64,000 bases of DNA from Pseudomonadota bacterium (GCA_018241505.1 JAFEDS010000013.1:423902-487901), one strand, 5' to 3'; shown: positions 44,224-53,670, numbered from the stretch's first letter. Numbers and translations are program-made. The notes: a model not told the origin generated them from the sequence alone.

Positions 44224-46131
44224 GTGCTGATACTTCTGCAGATTCTGTGCGCGCTCGGCTTGGCTCTGGGGGTCGTCCTGTTTCTGCCGGTGTCCTTGCG
44301 CAGCCTGTCCGGGGAGCTGCGGAATTTTACTTTGCTGCTGGGAGCAGGCTACCTGCTGTGCGCGGGCCTGCTGATTTGGCGCGAACGCAGCCGGCGGCCG
44401 CCCGGATTTGAAACGCTCGTCAGCTCGTTCGCGCTCGGCTTCCTGCCGGCCACTCTCTACGCATTGCACATTCACGACAGCGTTCCCAACAAGTTGCTGT
44501 TCGCGGAATTGTTGTGGGGCGGTGTGCTCGCGACGGTCACGGTTGCGCTTCGGCGGCAACCGGCGCTGCGCCTGGGCCTGCTAGCGATATTGGGGGTGCT
44601 GGGCCTCGTCCTGCCCATCGCACGCCATACCGAGCCTCATGTCGTGCCGGCTGTGCGTGTTTGGCGCCTGGACACGGCGTTGTACGGCCTCGAGGTTACC
44701 GAGTATCGCAAGCTGATTTCGCCGTCGCCCGCCACGGGCGGGGCGGTTGCCGCATTCCGCGATGACTTCGTGGTCGTCAACGGGGTAGGCGACCTGTTTC
44801 TGTTGAGCCGTGATCCGGCTACGCACGAGCTCAAATCTCAACAACTGAAGCCCTCGGTGCCCATCAACTGGCACGATTTCGAGCACACCTTCGGTCAGGT
44901 GGAAGATGTCACTTATTTCAGGACCGCGGACGTTCTCGTGCAGGAGCTGGGTGCGAAAGTCCGGCTGTTCGCTTCCCATCACTATTGGAAGGCTGAGCAG
45001 AAGTGCTTTGTGGTCCGGGTGTCCATGCTGGAAACCGACAGCGACCGTCTGGCCCAGGCCGACACCGGCGCGGCCACCTGGAAAACCATATTCGAGTCGA
45101 CGCCCTGCATCGCGCTGGACACCGCCGGTCCGCTGATGCATTTCGGCGGGATCCAGATCGGCGGCCGCATGGGCCTGCTGAGCCCGACCGAGTTGCTGCT
45201 TGCCGTGGGCGATCATGAGCATGACGGAGTCAATAATCCGGATCGGCTGCCGCAGGATGATGTCAGCTCCTACGGCAAGACCATTCTCATCAACCTGACT
45301 GACTTCTCCCATCAACAGTTCTCCAAGGGGCATCGCAATCCGCAGGGATTGTTTGTCGACGGGCCGGAGGCGATCTGGGAGACGGAGCATGGCCCCCAGG
45401 GAGGCGATGAGCTCAATTTCATCAAGCGGGGTGCCAACTACGGTTGGCCGTCCGTCAGCTACGGTACTGAGTACGGCGCTCACTTCTGGCCCGGCGATCC
45501 CACACCGGGGTCGCACGAGGGTTACTCAGAGCCGTTCTATAGCTGGGTTCCCTCCATTGGAGTGTCGAGCCTGCTCGTCTTGCACGGCCCCGAGTTCAAG
45601 TTGTGGGCTGGCGATGTCCTCATCGTCTCGCTTCGCGATGGCGCTCTCTACAGGGCGCGAGTTCGCGACCAACGGATCGTGATGATGGAGCGCATGCCGT
45701 TCGGTCGGCGCCTGCGGGATATTGCGGAAGGCTCCCACGGTCACTTGCTGATGTGGACCGACCGCGGCGCGATACTCGATGTTGAGGTTGATAGTGGTGT
45801 GGGCGGTGGCGAGACCGTATTCAAGGCTTGCAATGGTTGTCACGTAATCGGCGACGGTGAGTCCAACGGCATCGGCCCGGACCTGCGCAAGGTTGTCGGC
45901 CGCAAGGTCGCCAACATGGCTGGCTTCCGCTATTCACCGGCGATGCAGAACCTGGGAGGCAAGTGGACGCGCGAGCGCCTGGACCAGTTCCTCACCGATC
46001 CGCAGGCCTATGTGCCGGGTACCAAAATGCGCTTTCCCGGGATTGCCGATGCGGCCCAGCGCCACGATCTGATCGAGTTCCTGGCCAGCGGGGCGAACAA
46101 CAAGCCGCCGCCGGAGGATCCGGTCGACTGA
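44224..46131 (+). CDS. Membrane-anchored PQQ-type sugar dehydrogenase fused to cytochrome c
   Basis: 635 residues from GTG 44224; no other start is in frame and the ribosome-binding site is poor. Four to five hydrophobic helices (about 1-140) anchor a soluble-glucose-dehydrogenase-like beta-propeller (about 155-515) with GHRNPQGLFVDGPEAIWETE, EHGPQGGDELN and GANYGWPSVSYGTEYG. A class I cytochrome c domain follows: CNGCH (536-540) and axial Met M602 in GTKMRFPG. It probably oxidises a sugar in the periplasm and hands electrons to the respiratory chain. In this island it could replace the missing arabinose dehydrogenase. Sorbosone-dehydrogenase-like activity is an alternative. Confidence 0.82.
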   Translation: MLILLQILCALGLALGVVLFLPVSLRSLSGELRNFTLLLGAGYLLCAGLLIWRERSRRPPGFETLVSSFALGFLPATLYALHIHDSVPNKLLFAELLWGGVLATVTVALRRQPALRLGLLAILGVLGLVLPIARHTEPHVVPAVRVWRLDTALYGLEVTEYRKLISPSPATGGAVAAFRDDFVVVNGVGDLFLLSRDPATHELKSQQLKPSVPINWHDFEHTFGQVEDVTYFRTADVLVQELGAKVRLFASHHYWKAEQKCFVVRVSMLETDSDRLAQADTGAATWKTIFESTPCIALDTAGPLMHFGGIQIGGRMGLLSPTELLLAVGDHEHDGVNNPDRLPQDDVSSYGKTILINLTDFSHQQFSKGHRNPQGLFVDGPEAIWETEHGPQGGDELNFIKRGANYGWPSVSYGTEYGAHFWPGDPTPGSHEGYSEPFYSWVPSIGVSSLLVLHGPEFKLWAGDVLIVSLRDGALYRARVRDQRIVMMERMPFGRRLRDIAEGSHGHLLMWTDRGAILDVEVDSGVGGGETVFKACNGCHVIGDGESNGIGPDLRKVVGRKVANMAGFRYSPAMQNLGGKWTRERLDQFLTDPQAYVPGTKMRFPGIADAAQRHDLIEFLASGANNKPPPEDPVD

Positions 46132-46144
46132 TTGCCGCCAGGAT

Positions 46145-46828
46145 CTAGCGCGAGGCGCGCGCGTTACGGGCGATGGCCTCGAGGCCGCCCAGCGCAAACT
46201 CCACCATGTGGCGAGTCAGCTCATCCATCGACTCGGGACCAAACGACAACACCGGAAAAGCCCGCTCAATGCGTTGAGGGGTGATCAGCAGCATCACCCC
46301 GAACGGGGCCATGATGTTGATGCAGGCTCGCGCGACCGCCGGATGATCTTCCGGTAGCTGCGTCAGCTCGCTGACGATTCCGCGCAGAATGGCCGCCCGG
46401 CCGCGCATTTCCTTGTTGCGAATTTCATCGAAAATCGGGGTGGGGGAGATCATTTCCCGGCTGATGAGCCGTACGGCCCACGTGGAAGACAAGGATCCCG
46501 CCAGCTTGGCCGCCAGAAGCTGGATGAATGCTGTGAGCTTGCGCTTCGGATCGGTCTCCTTGGCTACGGCGAGCGCCAGTGCTTCCGACGGAGCCAGTTG
46601 CCGGCGAGCCTCGTGGATCACTTCCTTGTACAGGTTCTCCATTCCGCCGAAGTGATACACCACCGCGGCGGCGTTCGCCCCGCTGCGCTGGCAAATTTCC
46701 TTGCCGGTGGCCGCGGCGTAGCCTTTTTCGGAGAACACCTGCCCGGCGGTTTCCAGAAGCTGTTCCCGTGTACCCGAGCCCCGGCGGCCGCGCCCCGTGC
46801 GTTTCGCAACAATATTCCTCGCAGCCAT
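46145..46828 (-). CDS. TetR-family regulator, CecR (YbiH)-like
   Basis: 227 residues. The TetR helix-turn-helix is at about 20-65 (LLETAGQVFSEKGYAAATGKE, ANAAAVVYHFGG), and the C-terminal domain (SREMISPTPIFDEI) matches the DUF1956/CecR type. In E. coli CecR is encoded next to ybhGFSR and controls that exporter in response to drugs. Here it is divergent from the same gene set, and an 18-bp palindrome sits between them, so direct control is likely. The ligand is unknown. Confidence 0.88.
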   Translation of the reverse strand: MAARNIVAKRTGRGRRGSGTREQLLETAGQVFSEKGYAAATGKEICQRSGANAAAVVYHFGGMENLYKEVIHEARRQLAPSEALALAVAKETDPKRKLTAFIQLLAAKLAGSLSSTWAVRLISREMISPTPIFDEIRNKEMRGRAAILRGIVSELTQLPEDHPAVARACINIMAPFGVMLLITPQRIERAFPVLSFGPESMDELTRHMVEFALGGLEAIARNARASR

Positions 46829-46897
46829 GCGTCTACAGGTCAGTGACCTTCAGTGGCAAACCGATCCTTCGGACTATACCACTACCCCACATTGGTT

Positions 46898-46915
46898 AAA
46901 TTCAAATTTGAATTT
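46898..46915. promoter_or_regulatory. 18-bp perfect palindrome, probable TetR (CecR-like) operator
   Basis: AAATTCAAATTTGAATTT is a perfect palindrome in the 148-nt divergent region between the TetR gene and the exporter operon. It is the only AT-rich block there. Length and symmetry fit a TetR dimer site that could control both directions. Binding is inferred from position. Confidence 0.65.
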
Positions 46916-46976
46916 GACTGGAGGCCGCGCGGGGCCTTAAGGTGCCCGCGAGCTTGCGCAGGGAAATCGAAGCAAA

Positions 46977-48122
46977 ATGTCCAAAGCCCGTCTCAGCATT
47001 CTGTTCGTGGCCGCTGCCGCAGCCATTGCCGTTGCCGTGTGGTGGCTGGCCGGCCGTCACAAGAGCGCAGGCTCTCTCGTCTTGTACGGCAACGTGGATC
47101 TGCGCCAGGCGGATCTGCCGTTCAACGCGAGCGAGCGCGTGACCGAGGTGTTGGTTCAGGAAGGCGATCACGTCAAAGCCGGGCAGGTGATGGCCCGCCT
47201 CGATCCCACGCGTATGCAGCCCCAGGTGGCCAAAGCGGAAGCCGAGGTGGCGGCGCAACAGGAGGTGGTGAACCGCCTGCACGCCGGCACACGCCCCGAA
47301 GAGGTGGCGCAAGGACGTGCCAACGTGTTGTCCGCGGAGGCTGACGGCGCCAATGCCAGGAGTCAGTACGACCGCCTCGTGGAGTTACAACGCAACTCGG
47401 CAGGCCGCGCGGTCAGTAAACAGGACATCGACAGCGCGAAAGCCGCGCTCGATGTCGCCCAGGCGAAGTTGGCTGTCAGCCGCAAGGCCCTCGATCTGCA
47501 GATCGCCGGTCCGCGCAAGGAAGACATCGCTCAGGCGGAAGCGCAGTTGCGATCGGATGAGGCCCAACTCGCGTTGCTGCGGCGACAGTTGGCTGACATG
47601 GAGCTGCATGCGCCGATCAATGGGGTAGTGCGTTCGCGTTTGGTTGAGCCCGGGGAAATCGCTTCACCCCAGAAGGCGGCCTTTACGCTCGCGATTACCG
47701 ACCCGAAATGGATCAGGGCCTACGTGTCGGACCCCGACCTGGGTGCTGTTCGGGAAGGGCTCAGGGCGACCATCACCACCGATGCGTTCGCGTCTCATCC
47801 GTTTGAGGGCTGGGTGGGATTCATTTCGCCCACCGCGGAATTTACCCCCAAGACCGTACAGACCGAGGAGCTTCGTTCCAGCCTGGTTTATGAGGTGCGG
47901 GTGTTTGTTAAGGATCCCGGTGACCAGTTGCGGCTGGGGATGCCTGCGACCATTCACCTCGACCGCAGATCGGGTGTTGGTGGTGGCGCGAGCCCGAACG
48001 CCGCCGCGGGTCCCAACGGAGCCGCGGGTTCCAATGCCACCGCGGGTCCGAACGCCGCCGCGAGTCCCAATGCCGGCACCGCTGCGGCCACCGATCCCAC
48101 CAACAACGCAGCCGCGCAATGA
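46977..48122 (+). CDS. ybhG: HlyD-family membrane fusion protein, YbhG-like
   Basis: 381 residues. One N-terminal membrane helix (SILFVAAAAAIAVAVWWLAG, 7-26) is followed by the biotinyl-lipoyl half motif (GNVDLRQADLPFNASERVTEV), a long coiled-coil hairpin (about 75-205) and the barrel domain. It links the ABC exporter to the outer-membrane channel encoded at the operon's end. The protein is about 50 residues longer than E. coli YbhG because of an Ala/Pro/Asn-rich tail (about 337-381) made of 18-bp repeats. Its stop overlaps the ATPase ATG by 4 nt. Confidence 0.88.
   Translation: MSKARLSILFVAAAAAIAVAVWWLAGRHKSAGSLVLYGNVDLRQADLPFNASERVTEVLVQEGDHVKAGQVMARLDPTRMQPQVAKAEAEVAAQQEVVNRLHAGTRPEEVAQGRANVLSAEADGANARSQYDRLVELQRNSAGRAVSKQDIDSAKAALDVAQAKLAVSRKALDLQIAGPRKEDIAQAEAQLRSDEAQLALLRRQLADMELHAPINGVVRSRLVEPGEIASPQKAAFTLAITDPKWIRAYVSDPDLGAVREGLRATITTDAFASHPFEGWVGFISPTAEFTPKTVQTEELRSSLVYEVRVFVKDPGDQLRLGMPATIHLDRRSGVGGGASPNAAAGPNGAAGSNATAGPNAAASPNAGTAAATDPTNNAAAQ
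47988..48077 (+). repeat. Five tandem 18-bp units coding an A[GS][PS]NxA repeat
   Basis: Five imperfect copies of an 18-bp unit encode ASPNAA, AGPNGA, AGSNAT, AGPNAA and ASPNAG at the C-terminus of the YbhG-like protein (residues 338-367). Codon differences between copies show the array is not brand new. The extra tail is unordered and presumably periplasmic. Confidence 0.85.
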
Positions 48123-49966
48123 TCAGCACCGTCGGTGCGGCGCCAGCGGTCCTGTCGGCGCGCGACATCCACAAGCGGTTCACGCCGAAAAAGCTGCCGC
48201 CGGTGCAGGCACTGGAAGGTGTCTCGATGGAGGCGCCACGCGGCATGCTGACGGCGCTCGTCGGGCCCGACGGCGCCGGGAAAACAACTCTGATCCGGCT
48301 CGCCGCGGGGCTGCTGCGTGCGGACAGCGGCCAGCTCGACGTACTGGGCATCGATGTTGCCAAGGACCCCCAGCAGATCCAGGACCGGATCAGCTATATG
48401 CCGCAACGATTCGGCCTGTATGAAGACCTCACCGTGGCCGAGAACCTGGATCTGTATGCCGATCTGCACGGGGTGAGTCCCGAGGAGCGCGCGCAGCGTT
48501 ATCCCCGTTTGATGGAAATGACCAACCTCGGGAGGTTCACGAGCCGGCTGGCCGGCAAGCTCTCCGGTGGCATGAAGCAGAAGCTCGGACTCGCCTGCAC
48601 GTTGGTGCGCTCGCCGGACCTGTTGCTGTTGGATGAGCCGACCGTCGGTGTTGATCCGCTGTCGCGCCGTGAATTGTGGGAAATCGTGCGCGACCTGGTT
48701 CATTCGCAGGGCCTGACAGTGCTGCTGAGCACCGCCTACCTGGACGAAGCGGAGCGCTGTGGGCATGTTATTGTTTTGCATCAGGGTAAGGTTCTGGCGC
48801 AGGGGCCACCCGAAGACATCACGGCGATCGCGCGGGGTCGCGTGTTTGTTGCCGAGTTGGCAGTGGGGCAGAGCCCACGGGGCGTGCAATCACGATTGCT
48901 CGACGCGGCTGATGTGATTGACGCCGTGCCGGATGGCGGGCGCGTGAGGTTTGTGCGGGCCGCCGCGACGCCGACCGGCGCTGACGCCGTTGGCGGCGCT
49001 GGTGCGACCGCCGATGCGGTGGCATCCGCCGGTGCCGCGCCGCTGAACGGGCTCGCGGCTGTCCTCAACGGCGCCCGCATCACTCGAGCTGTGCCGCGCT
49101 TCGAAGATGGCTTCATGTCCCTCCTGCGTCGCGTAGCCGATCAGGAACACGCCTCCGCGATATCACTGGACCGTCCGCCGGCTGACACCAACACTGAAGT
49201 GGCCGTTCGTGTCCGCAACCTCGTACGCAAATTCGGTGCCTTCACAGCCGTCGATCACATCAGTTTTGATGTTCAACGCGGTGCGATCTTCGGTCTGCTC
49301 GGTCCCAACGGCGCCGGCAAAACCACAACCTTCCGCATGCTCTGCGGCCTGCTGCCCGCGACTGACGGCGAATTGCATGTCGCAGGCGCAAACGTACGCA
49401 ACGCTCGCGCATCGGCGCGCGCTCACCTCGGGTACGTCGCTCAAAAATTCTCCCTCTATGGCGCTCTCACCGTAGACGAGAACCTGGAATTTTTCGCCGG
49501 CGCCTACGGACTGCGCGGCACGCGCAAGGCTGCCCGTATCCACTGGGCAATCGAGCAGTTCGAGTTGGGTCCGCATGCGAAAGAGACCAGTGGCCAACTT
49601 CCCGGCGGCTTCAAACAGCGGCTGGCCATGGCGGCGGCACTGTTGCATGAGCCCGATATCCTGTTCCTGGACGAGCCGACGAGTGGGGCGGACCCCCTCG
49701 CGCGACGGGCCTTCTGGCGCCGGATCACCGCCCTGGCGGAGCAGGGTGTGACCATTATTGTGACCACTCATTTCATGCAGGAAGCGGAATACTGCGACCG
49801 GATTGCCATCATGGATGCCGGCAAGGTCCTGGCGGAAGGGCCGCCCGGTGAAATCCGGCACCTGGCTGACAAGCAACCGGGTGAAGAGCCGTCAATGGAG
49901 GACGCGTTCATTGCAGTCGTGGAGCGATCGCGGCGGCAGAACGGCACGAGCGAGGCGGCGGCGTGA
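48119..49966 (+). CDS. ybhF: ABC exporter ATPase with two fused nucleotide-binding domains, YbhF-like
   Basis: 615 residues. Domain 1 has Walker A GPDGAGKTT (49-57), signature LSGGMKQKLGLA and Walker B LLLLDEPTVGVDP. Domain 2 has GPNGAGKTT near 400, LPGGFKQRLAMA and LFLDEPTSGADP. The linker (about 280-360) includes an Ala/Gly-rich patch (GGAGATADAVASAGAAP) that is absent from most relatives. Both catalytic sites look intact. It powers export by the two permeases encoded next. The start overlaps the YbhG-like stop, and the end forms a GTGA overlap with the first permease. Confidence 0.92.
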   Translation: MISTVGAAPAVLSARDIHKRFTPKKLPPVQALEGVSMEAPRGMLTALVGPDGAGKTTLIRLAAGLLRADSGQLDVLGIDVAKDPQQIQDRISYMPQRFGLYEDLTVAENLDLYADLHGVSPEERAQRYPRLMEMTNLGRFTSRLAGKLSGGMKQKLGLACTLVRSPDLLLLDEPTVGVDPLSRRELWEIVRDLVHSQGLTVLLSTAYLDEAERCGHVIVLHQGKVLAQGPPEDITAIARGRVFVAELAVGQSPRGVQSRLLDAADVIDAVPDGGRVRFVRAAATPTGADAVGGAGATADAVASAGAAPLNGLAAVLNGARITRAVPRFEDGFMSLLRRVADQEHASAISLDRPPADTNTEVAVRVRNLVRKFGAFTAVDHISFDVQRGAIFGLLGPNGAGKTTTFRMLCGLLPATDGELHVAGANVRNARASARAHLGYVAQKFSLYGALTVDENLEFFAGAYGLRGTRKAARIHWAIEQFELGPHAKETSGQLPGGFKQRLAMAAALLHEPDILFLDEPTSGADPLARRAFWRRITALAEQGVTIIVTTHFMQEAEYCDRIAIMDAGKVLAEGPPGEIRHLADKQPGEEPSMEDAFIAVVERSRRQNGTSEAAA

Positions 49967-51078
49967 GTTCCGGGCAGCGTGTCATGGCGCTCATTGTCAA
50001 AGAGACCCGCCAGGTCCTGCGCGACCCTTCGAGTATCGCCATTGGCGTGGTCATGCCGATGATCCTGATCCTGCTGTTTGGCTACGGCCTGTCGCTGGAC
50101 GTAAAAAATGTCCCCGTGGCCCTGGTGGTGGAGGATCCCTCACCCACGGCCACGGAGCTCGTGGCGGGATTCCAGTTGTCGCCTTACTTCAACGCACAGA
50201 TTACCTACTCGCTGCCGCCGGCCGAGCGGATGATGCTCGAGCATTCGGTGGACGCCATCGTGCGGATTCCGTCTGATTTTGCGCGTCACGTGAATGAAGG
50301 AAGTGCGCAGGTGCAGGTGTTGTTGCACGGTGGCGATGCCAATCGCGCGCGGATCATCCAGGGATACGTCCAGGGTGCGATTCAAGCCTGGAACGTCCGG
50401 CAAGCGGCGGAGGGCAAGGCGATGTCCACCGGGTCGGTCGCCATTCAGAGCCGGTTATGGTTCAACGACGCCAACGAGAGCCACTACTTTCTCGTACCGG
50501 GGCTCATCGTGCTCGTGATGACACTCATTGGCGCGTTGCTGACGGCGATGGTCATGGCCCGGGAATGGGAGCGCGGGACCCTGGAGTCGTTGTTTGTGAC
50601 ACCGGTGCGCAGTGAAGAGATTCTGCTGGGCAAGACCATTCCGTATTTCCTCCTGGGAATGATCGGCCTGGCGCTGTGCATTGTGTCGGCAAAATTCCTG
50701 TTTCATGTGCCTCTGCGCGGCACGCTGCCCGTGCTCCTGGGGGCATCGATTCTGTACGTTCTGGTTGCGCTCGGTATCGGACTGTTGATCTCGTCCTCAG
50801 TCAAGAATCAGCTCGTGGCGAGCCAGCTCGCGTTGCTCGCGACGTTCATGCCGGCAATGATGTTGTCGGGCTTTCTATTCGACTTGCGCAGCATGCCGAC
50901 CGCCATCCGGCTCGTCACCTACCTGCTGCCCGCGCGCTACTACGTCACGTTGCTGCAGACGATCTTCCTGGCGGGCAATGTCTGGAGCGTGATTGTCCCC
51001 AACATGCTGGTTTTGCTTGCAATGATTGTGTTACTGGGAATCGGAAGCCGTGCGGTGACCCGCAAGCGGCTGGACTGA
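49963..51078 (+). CDS. ybhS: ABC-2 permease, YbhS-like
   Basis: 371 residues from GTG 49963 (GTGA overlap with the ATPase stop). The N-terminal helix (MILILLFGYGLSLDV) is followed by a large periplasmic domain (about 45-175) and five C-terminal helices (from VPGLIVLVMTLIGALL). The cytoplasmic motif MAREWERGTLESLFVTPV is the usual ABC-2 coupling element. It forms the heterodimeric channel with the next gene product. The substrate is probably a drug or lipidic compound, as for YbhFSR. Confidence 0.9.
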   Translation: MSSGQRVMALIVKETRQVLRDPSSIAIGVVMPMILILLFGYGLSLDVKNVPVALVVEDPSPTATELVAGFQLSPYFNAQITYSLPPAERMMLEHSVDAIVRIPSDFARHVNEGSAQVQVLLHGGDANRARIIQGYVQGAIQAWNVRQAAEGKAMSTGSVAIQSRLWFNDANESHYFLVPGLIVLVMTLIGALLTAMVMAREWERGTLESLFVTPVRSEEILLGKTIPYFLLGMIGLALCIVSAKFLFHVPLRGTLPVLLGASILYVLVALGIGLLISSSVKNQLVASQLALLATFMPAMMLSGFLFDLRSMPTAIRLVTYLLPARYYVTLLQTIFLAGNVWSVIVPNMLVLLAMIVLLGIGSRAVTRKRLD

Positions 51079-51084
51079 TGCAAC

Positions 51085-52203
51085 ATGTTTGACACCTTGC
51101 TGAGAATTCTCGCGCTCACCCGCAAAGAGCTGCTGGCCGTCCTGAAGGACCGGCGTGCCCGCATGAGCCTGTTCATTCCACCGATCGTGCAAGGCCTGAT
51201 ATTCGGTTATGCGGCCACCTACGATCTGAATCACGTCGCGTATGCGGTGCTCGATCAGGACCGCACCGCGGCCTCTCGTGAGCTGCTTGCCGGTCTCGAC
51301 GGGTCGGGAGTTTTCGAGCGCGTAGCCAATTTGCACAGCGCCCAGGATATCCGCACCTACATCAATGAACGTCGCGCCGTGTTGGTGGTGCAGATAGAGC
51401 AGAATTTCGAGCGCAAGCTGCAATTGGGTCAGACCGCCGATGTGCAGGTCATCAGCGACGGCCGCAATTCGAACACCGCGGCCACTGCGTCGAGCTACAT
51501 TACCGCGGTCGTGGGCCGCTTCAATGACAACTGGCGCACCCAGCACGGCATGTCCGGGCCGGTACTCACCTCCACCGACCGGGCCTGGTACAACCCCAAC
51601 CTCGAAACCCGTTGGAACATGATTCCGGGCTTGATCGGCACCCTCGCCATGATACAGACGCTGATGCTGACCGCGATGTCCGTGGCGCGCGAACGGGAGC
51701 AGGGGACTTTCGACCAGCTTCTGGTCACTCCCTTCCGCCCATTTGAAATTATGGCCGGCAAGGCCATGCCGTCCATGCTCGTGGGAATTACACAGGCCAC
51801 GGGCGTGTTCCTGGTCGCGCAGCTCTGGTTCAGGATTCCATTCGCGGGCTCCATAGTGACGCTGTTCTCAGGGCTGATGTTCTTCCTGCTGGCAGCCATC
51901 GGCATCGGCCTGCTGCTGTCGGCCGTGGCCGCCACGATGCAACAGGCCATGTTGTTCGCGCTGTTGATCATCATGCCGTTCTCGTTGCTGTCCGGGCTCA
52001 CGACTCCTCTCAACAACATGCCGAGTGTCTTGCAGTATTTCACGGCCATCAATCCGCTCAGGTATGCCATTGACATTGCGCGGCGCGTATACCTGGAAGG
52101 CGCCGGCTTGCCGTTGCTGTCTCACGATCTGCTGCCGCTGGCGGTGATCGCGATCATCACCCTGAGTGGCGCATCGTGGATGTTCGGCCACCGGATTACC
52201 TGA
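51085..52203 (+). CDS. ybhR: ABC-2 permease, YbhR-like
   Basis: 372 residues with the same layout as the preceding permease: helix 1 near 30-45 (FIPPIVQGLIFGYAATY), a periplasmic domain (about 50-175), then five helices beginning at IPGLIGTLAMIQTLMLTAM. The coupling motif VAREREQGTFDQLLVTPF is clear. The gene starts 6 nt after the YbhS-like stop, and the pair are paralogues that form the export pore. Confidence 0.9.
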   Translation: MFDTLLRILALTRKELLAVLKDRRARMSLFIPPIVQGLIFGYAATYDLNHVAYAVLDQDRTAASRELLAGLDGSGVFERVANLHSAQDIRTYINERRAVLVVQIEQNFERKLQLGQTADVQVISDGRNSNTAATASSYITAVVGRFNDNWRTQHGMSGPVLTSTDRAWYNPNLETRWNMIPGLIGTLAMIQTLMLTAMSVAREREQGTFDQLLVTPFRPFEIMAGKAMPSMLVGITQATGVFLVAQLWFRIPFAGSIVTLFSGLMFFLLAAIGIGLLLSAVAATMQQAMLFALLIIMPFSLLSGLTTPLNNMPSVLQYFTAINPLRYAIDIARRVYLEGAGLPLLSHDLLPLAVIAIITLSGASWMFGHRIT

Positions 52204-52215
52204 AGGCTCACACCG

Positions 52216-53670
52216 ATGATCTCGTTCAAGCGACTGACTATTGTGGCACTGGCCAGCACACCACTGGGCTGCGCCGTCGGGCCCAACTTCAAGAAGCCGG
52301 ATCCGCACACCCCTGCGGGTTGGTCAGCCACGGCGGCCTCGGGTGCCGTTAGCAGTGATCCGGCGACGGTGGTCAATTGGTGGACTACGTTCCAGGAGCC
52401 AACACTGTCGTCTCTGATTGCGCGCAGCACGGACTCTAACCTCGATCTGCGCGCAGCCGTTTTGCGTATAACCGAGGCACGAGCGCAGAGGGACGTAGCG
52501 GGAGCCGCCTTCTTTCCGACTCTGTCGGCAAACGCTTCGTTCACGCGTGAGCGTCTGAGCGAAACCACCACGACGGGGGCGGCCTTCACCCACTTTGGCG
52601 GTGCCCCGATTCCGGGCGTCCCCGCCATCAATTTCCCCAATCCGTACAACCAGTTTCAGTTGGCCGGCAGCGCCACCTGGGAGCCGGATCTGTTTGGGCG
52701 TGTGCGGCGCTCGGTAGAGGCGGCGAATGCCGATCTGCAATCCTCCGTGGAAGATCAGCGCGCGGTGCTGGTGTCGCTTTGTGCGGACGTGGCACGCAAC
52801 TACGTTGAATTGCGCGGGGCGCAACTGCGCAAAGAAGTGACTGACCGAAGTCTCGCCACCCAAAAGGAGCTGTACGATCTGACCCGGCAGCGCCAGGCGG
52901 TCGGCCTCACCACGGACCTGGATGTGGCCAACGCCGGCGCGCAGCTCGACAGCACCCGGGCCCTGGTGCCGCAGCTCGAGCAGGAAGTGACCCGGGACAT
53001 CAATCAGTTGAGTCTGTTGATGGGGCAGGCGCCGGACTCGCTGCGAGCCGAGTTGGAGTCCGCCCGGCCGGTACCGCAGGTACCCCCGGTGTTGCCCATC
53101 GGGCTGCCGTCCGATCTTGCCCGGCGCCGCCCGGACATCCGCCAGTCGGAAGCCAAGCTGCATGCCGCCACTGCGCGAATTGGCGTGGCTGTGGGCGATC
53201 TGTTTCCGCGCCTTACCCTGACCGCGACCGGGGGGACGCAATCCCAAGGCGCCTCCGACCTGCTGAAGTGGGCGAGCCGGTTCGGGAGCATCGGGCCGAC
53301 ATTCGAGCTGCCGATATTCGATGGCAGCCGTTGGGCGGCGGTGCGGCTGCAGAATGTGCGGGCCCAGGAGGCGGCCCTCGACTACGAACGCACGGTGTTG
53401 GCGGCGTTGCACGAAGTTGAAAACGCGTTGGCGGCCTACAAGTCGGATCGCGACCGCGGCGTCTCGTTGGCGGCCGCGGTAGACCAAAGCCGCGATGCAC
53501 TGGGTCTGGCGCGGGCCCGCTACTCGAGCGGCGTGGCCAACTTTATTGACGTGCTCGATGCCGAGCGCTCCCTGCAACAGAACGAGCTCGCACTGGCAAC
53601 CAACACGACCGCCATATCAACAGATCTCGTCGCCATCTACCGGGCGCTGGGGGGCGGCTGGCAGACCTGA
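52216..53670 (+). CDS. Outer-membrane efflux lipoprotein, NodT/TolC family
   Basis: 484 residues. A signal peptide with lipobox TPLGC is followed by AVGPNFKKPDP, the standard NodT-type N-terminus. The repeated TolC-like motifs are AAFFPTLSANASF near 96 and DLFPRLTLTATGG near 328. It starts 12 nt after the YbhR-like gene and completes a self-contained exporter from cytoplasm to outside; E. coli ybhGFSR has no dedicated channel gene. It is one of three such channels in the window and clearly distinct in sequence from the other two. Confidence 0.92.
   Translation: MISFKRLTIVALASTPLGCAVGPNFKKPDPHTPAGWSATAASGAVSSDPATVVNWWTTFQEPTLSSLIARSTDSNLDLRAAVLRITEARAQRDVAGAAFFPTLSANASFTRERLSETTTTGAAFTHFGGAPIPGVPAINFPNPYNQFQLAGSATWEPDLFGRVRRSVEAANADLQSSVEDQRAVLVSLCADVARNYVELRGAQLRKEVTDRSLATQKELYDLTRQRQAVGLTTDLDVANAGAQLDSTRALVPQLEQEVTRDINQLSLLMGQAPDSLRAELESARPVPQVPPVLPIGLPSDLARRRPDIRQSEAKLHAATARIGVAVGDLFPRLTLTATGGTQSQGASDLLKWASRFGSIGPTFELPIFDGSRWAAVRLQNVRAQEAALDYERTVLAALHEVENALAAYKSDRDRGVSLAAAVDQSRDALGLARARYSSGVANFIDVLDAERSLQQNELALATNTTAISTDLVAIYRALGGGWQT

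Noticed and set aside
47977-48122. Frameshift explaining the odd Ala/Pro/Asn tail of the YbhG-like protein
   Set aside because: The frame continues in regular 18-bp units and ends in a normal ATGA overlap with the ATPase gene, so the tail is genuine coding sequence.
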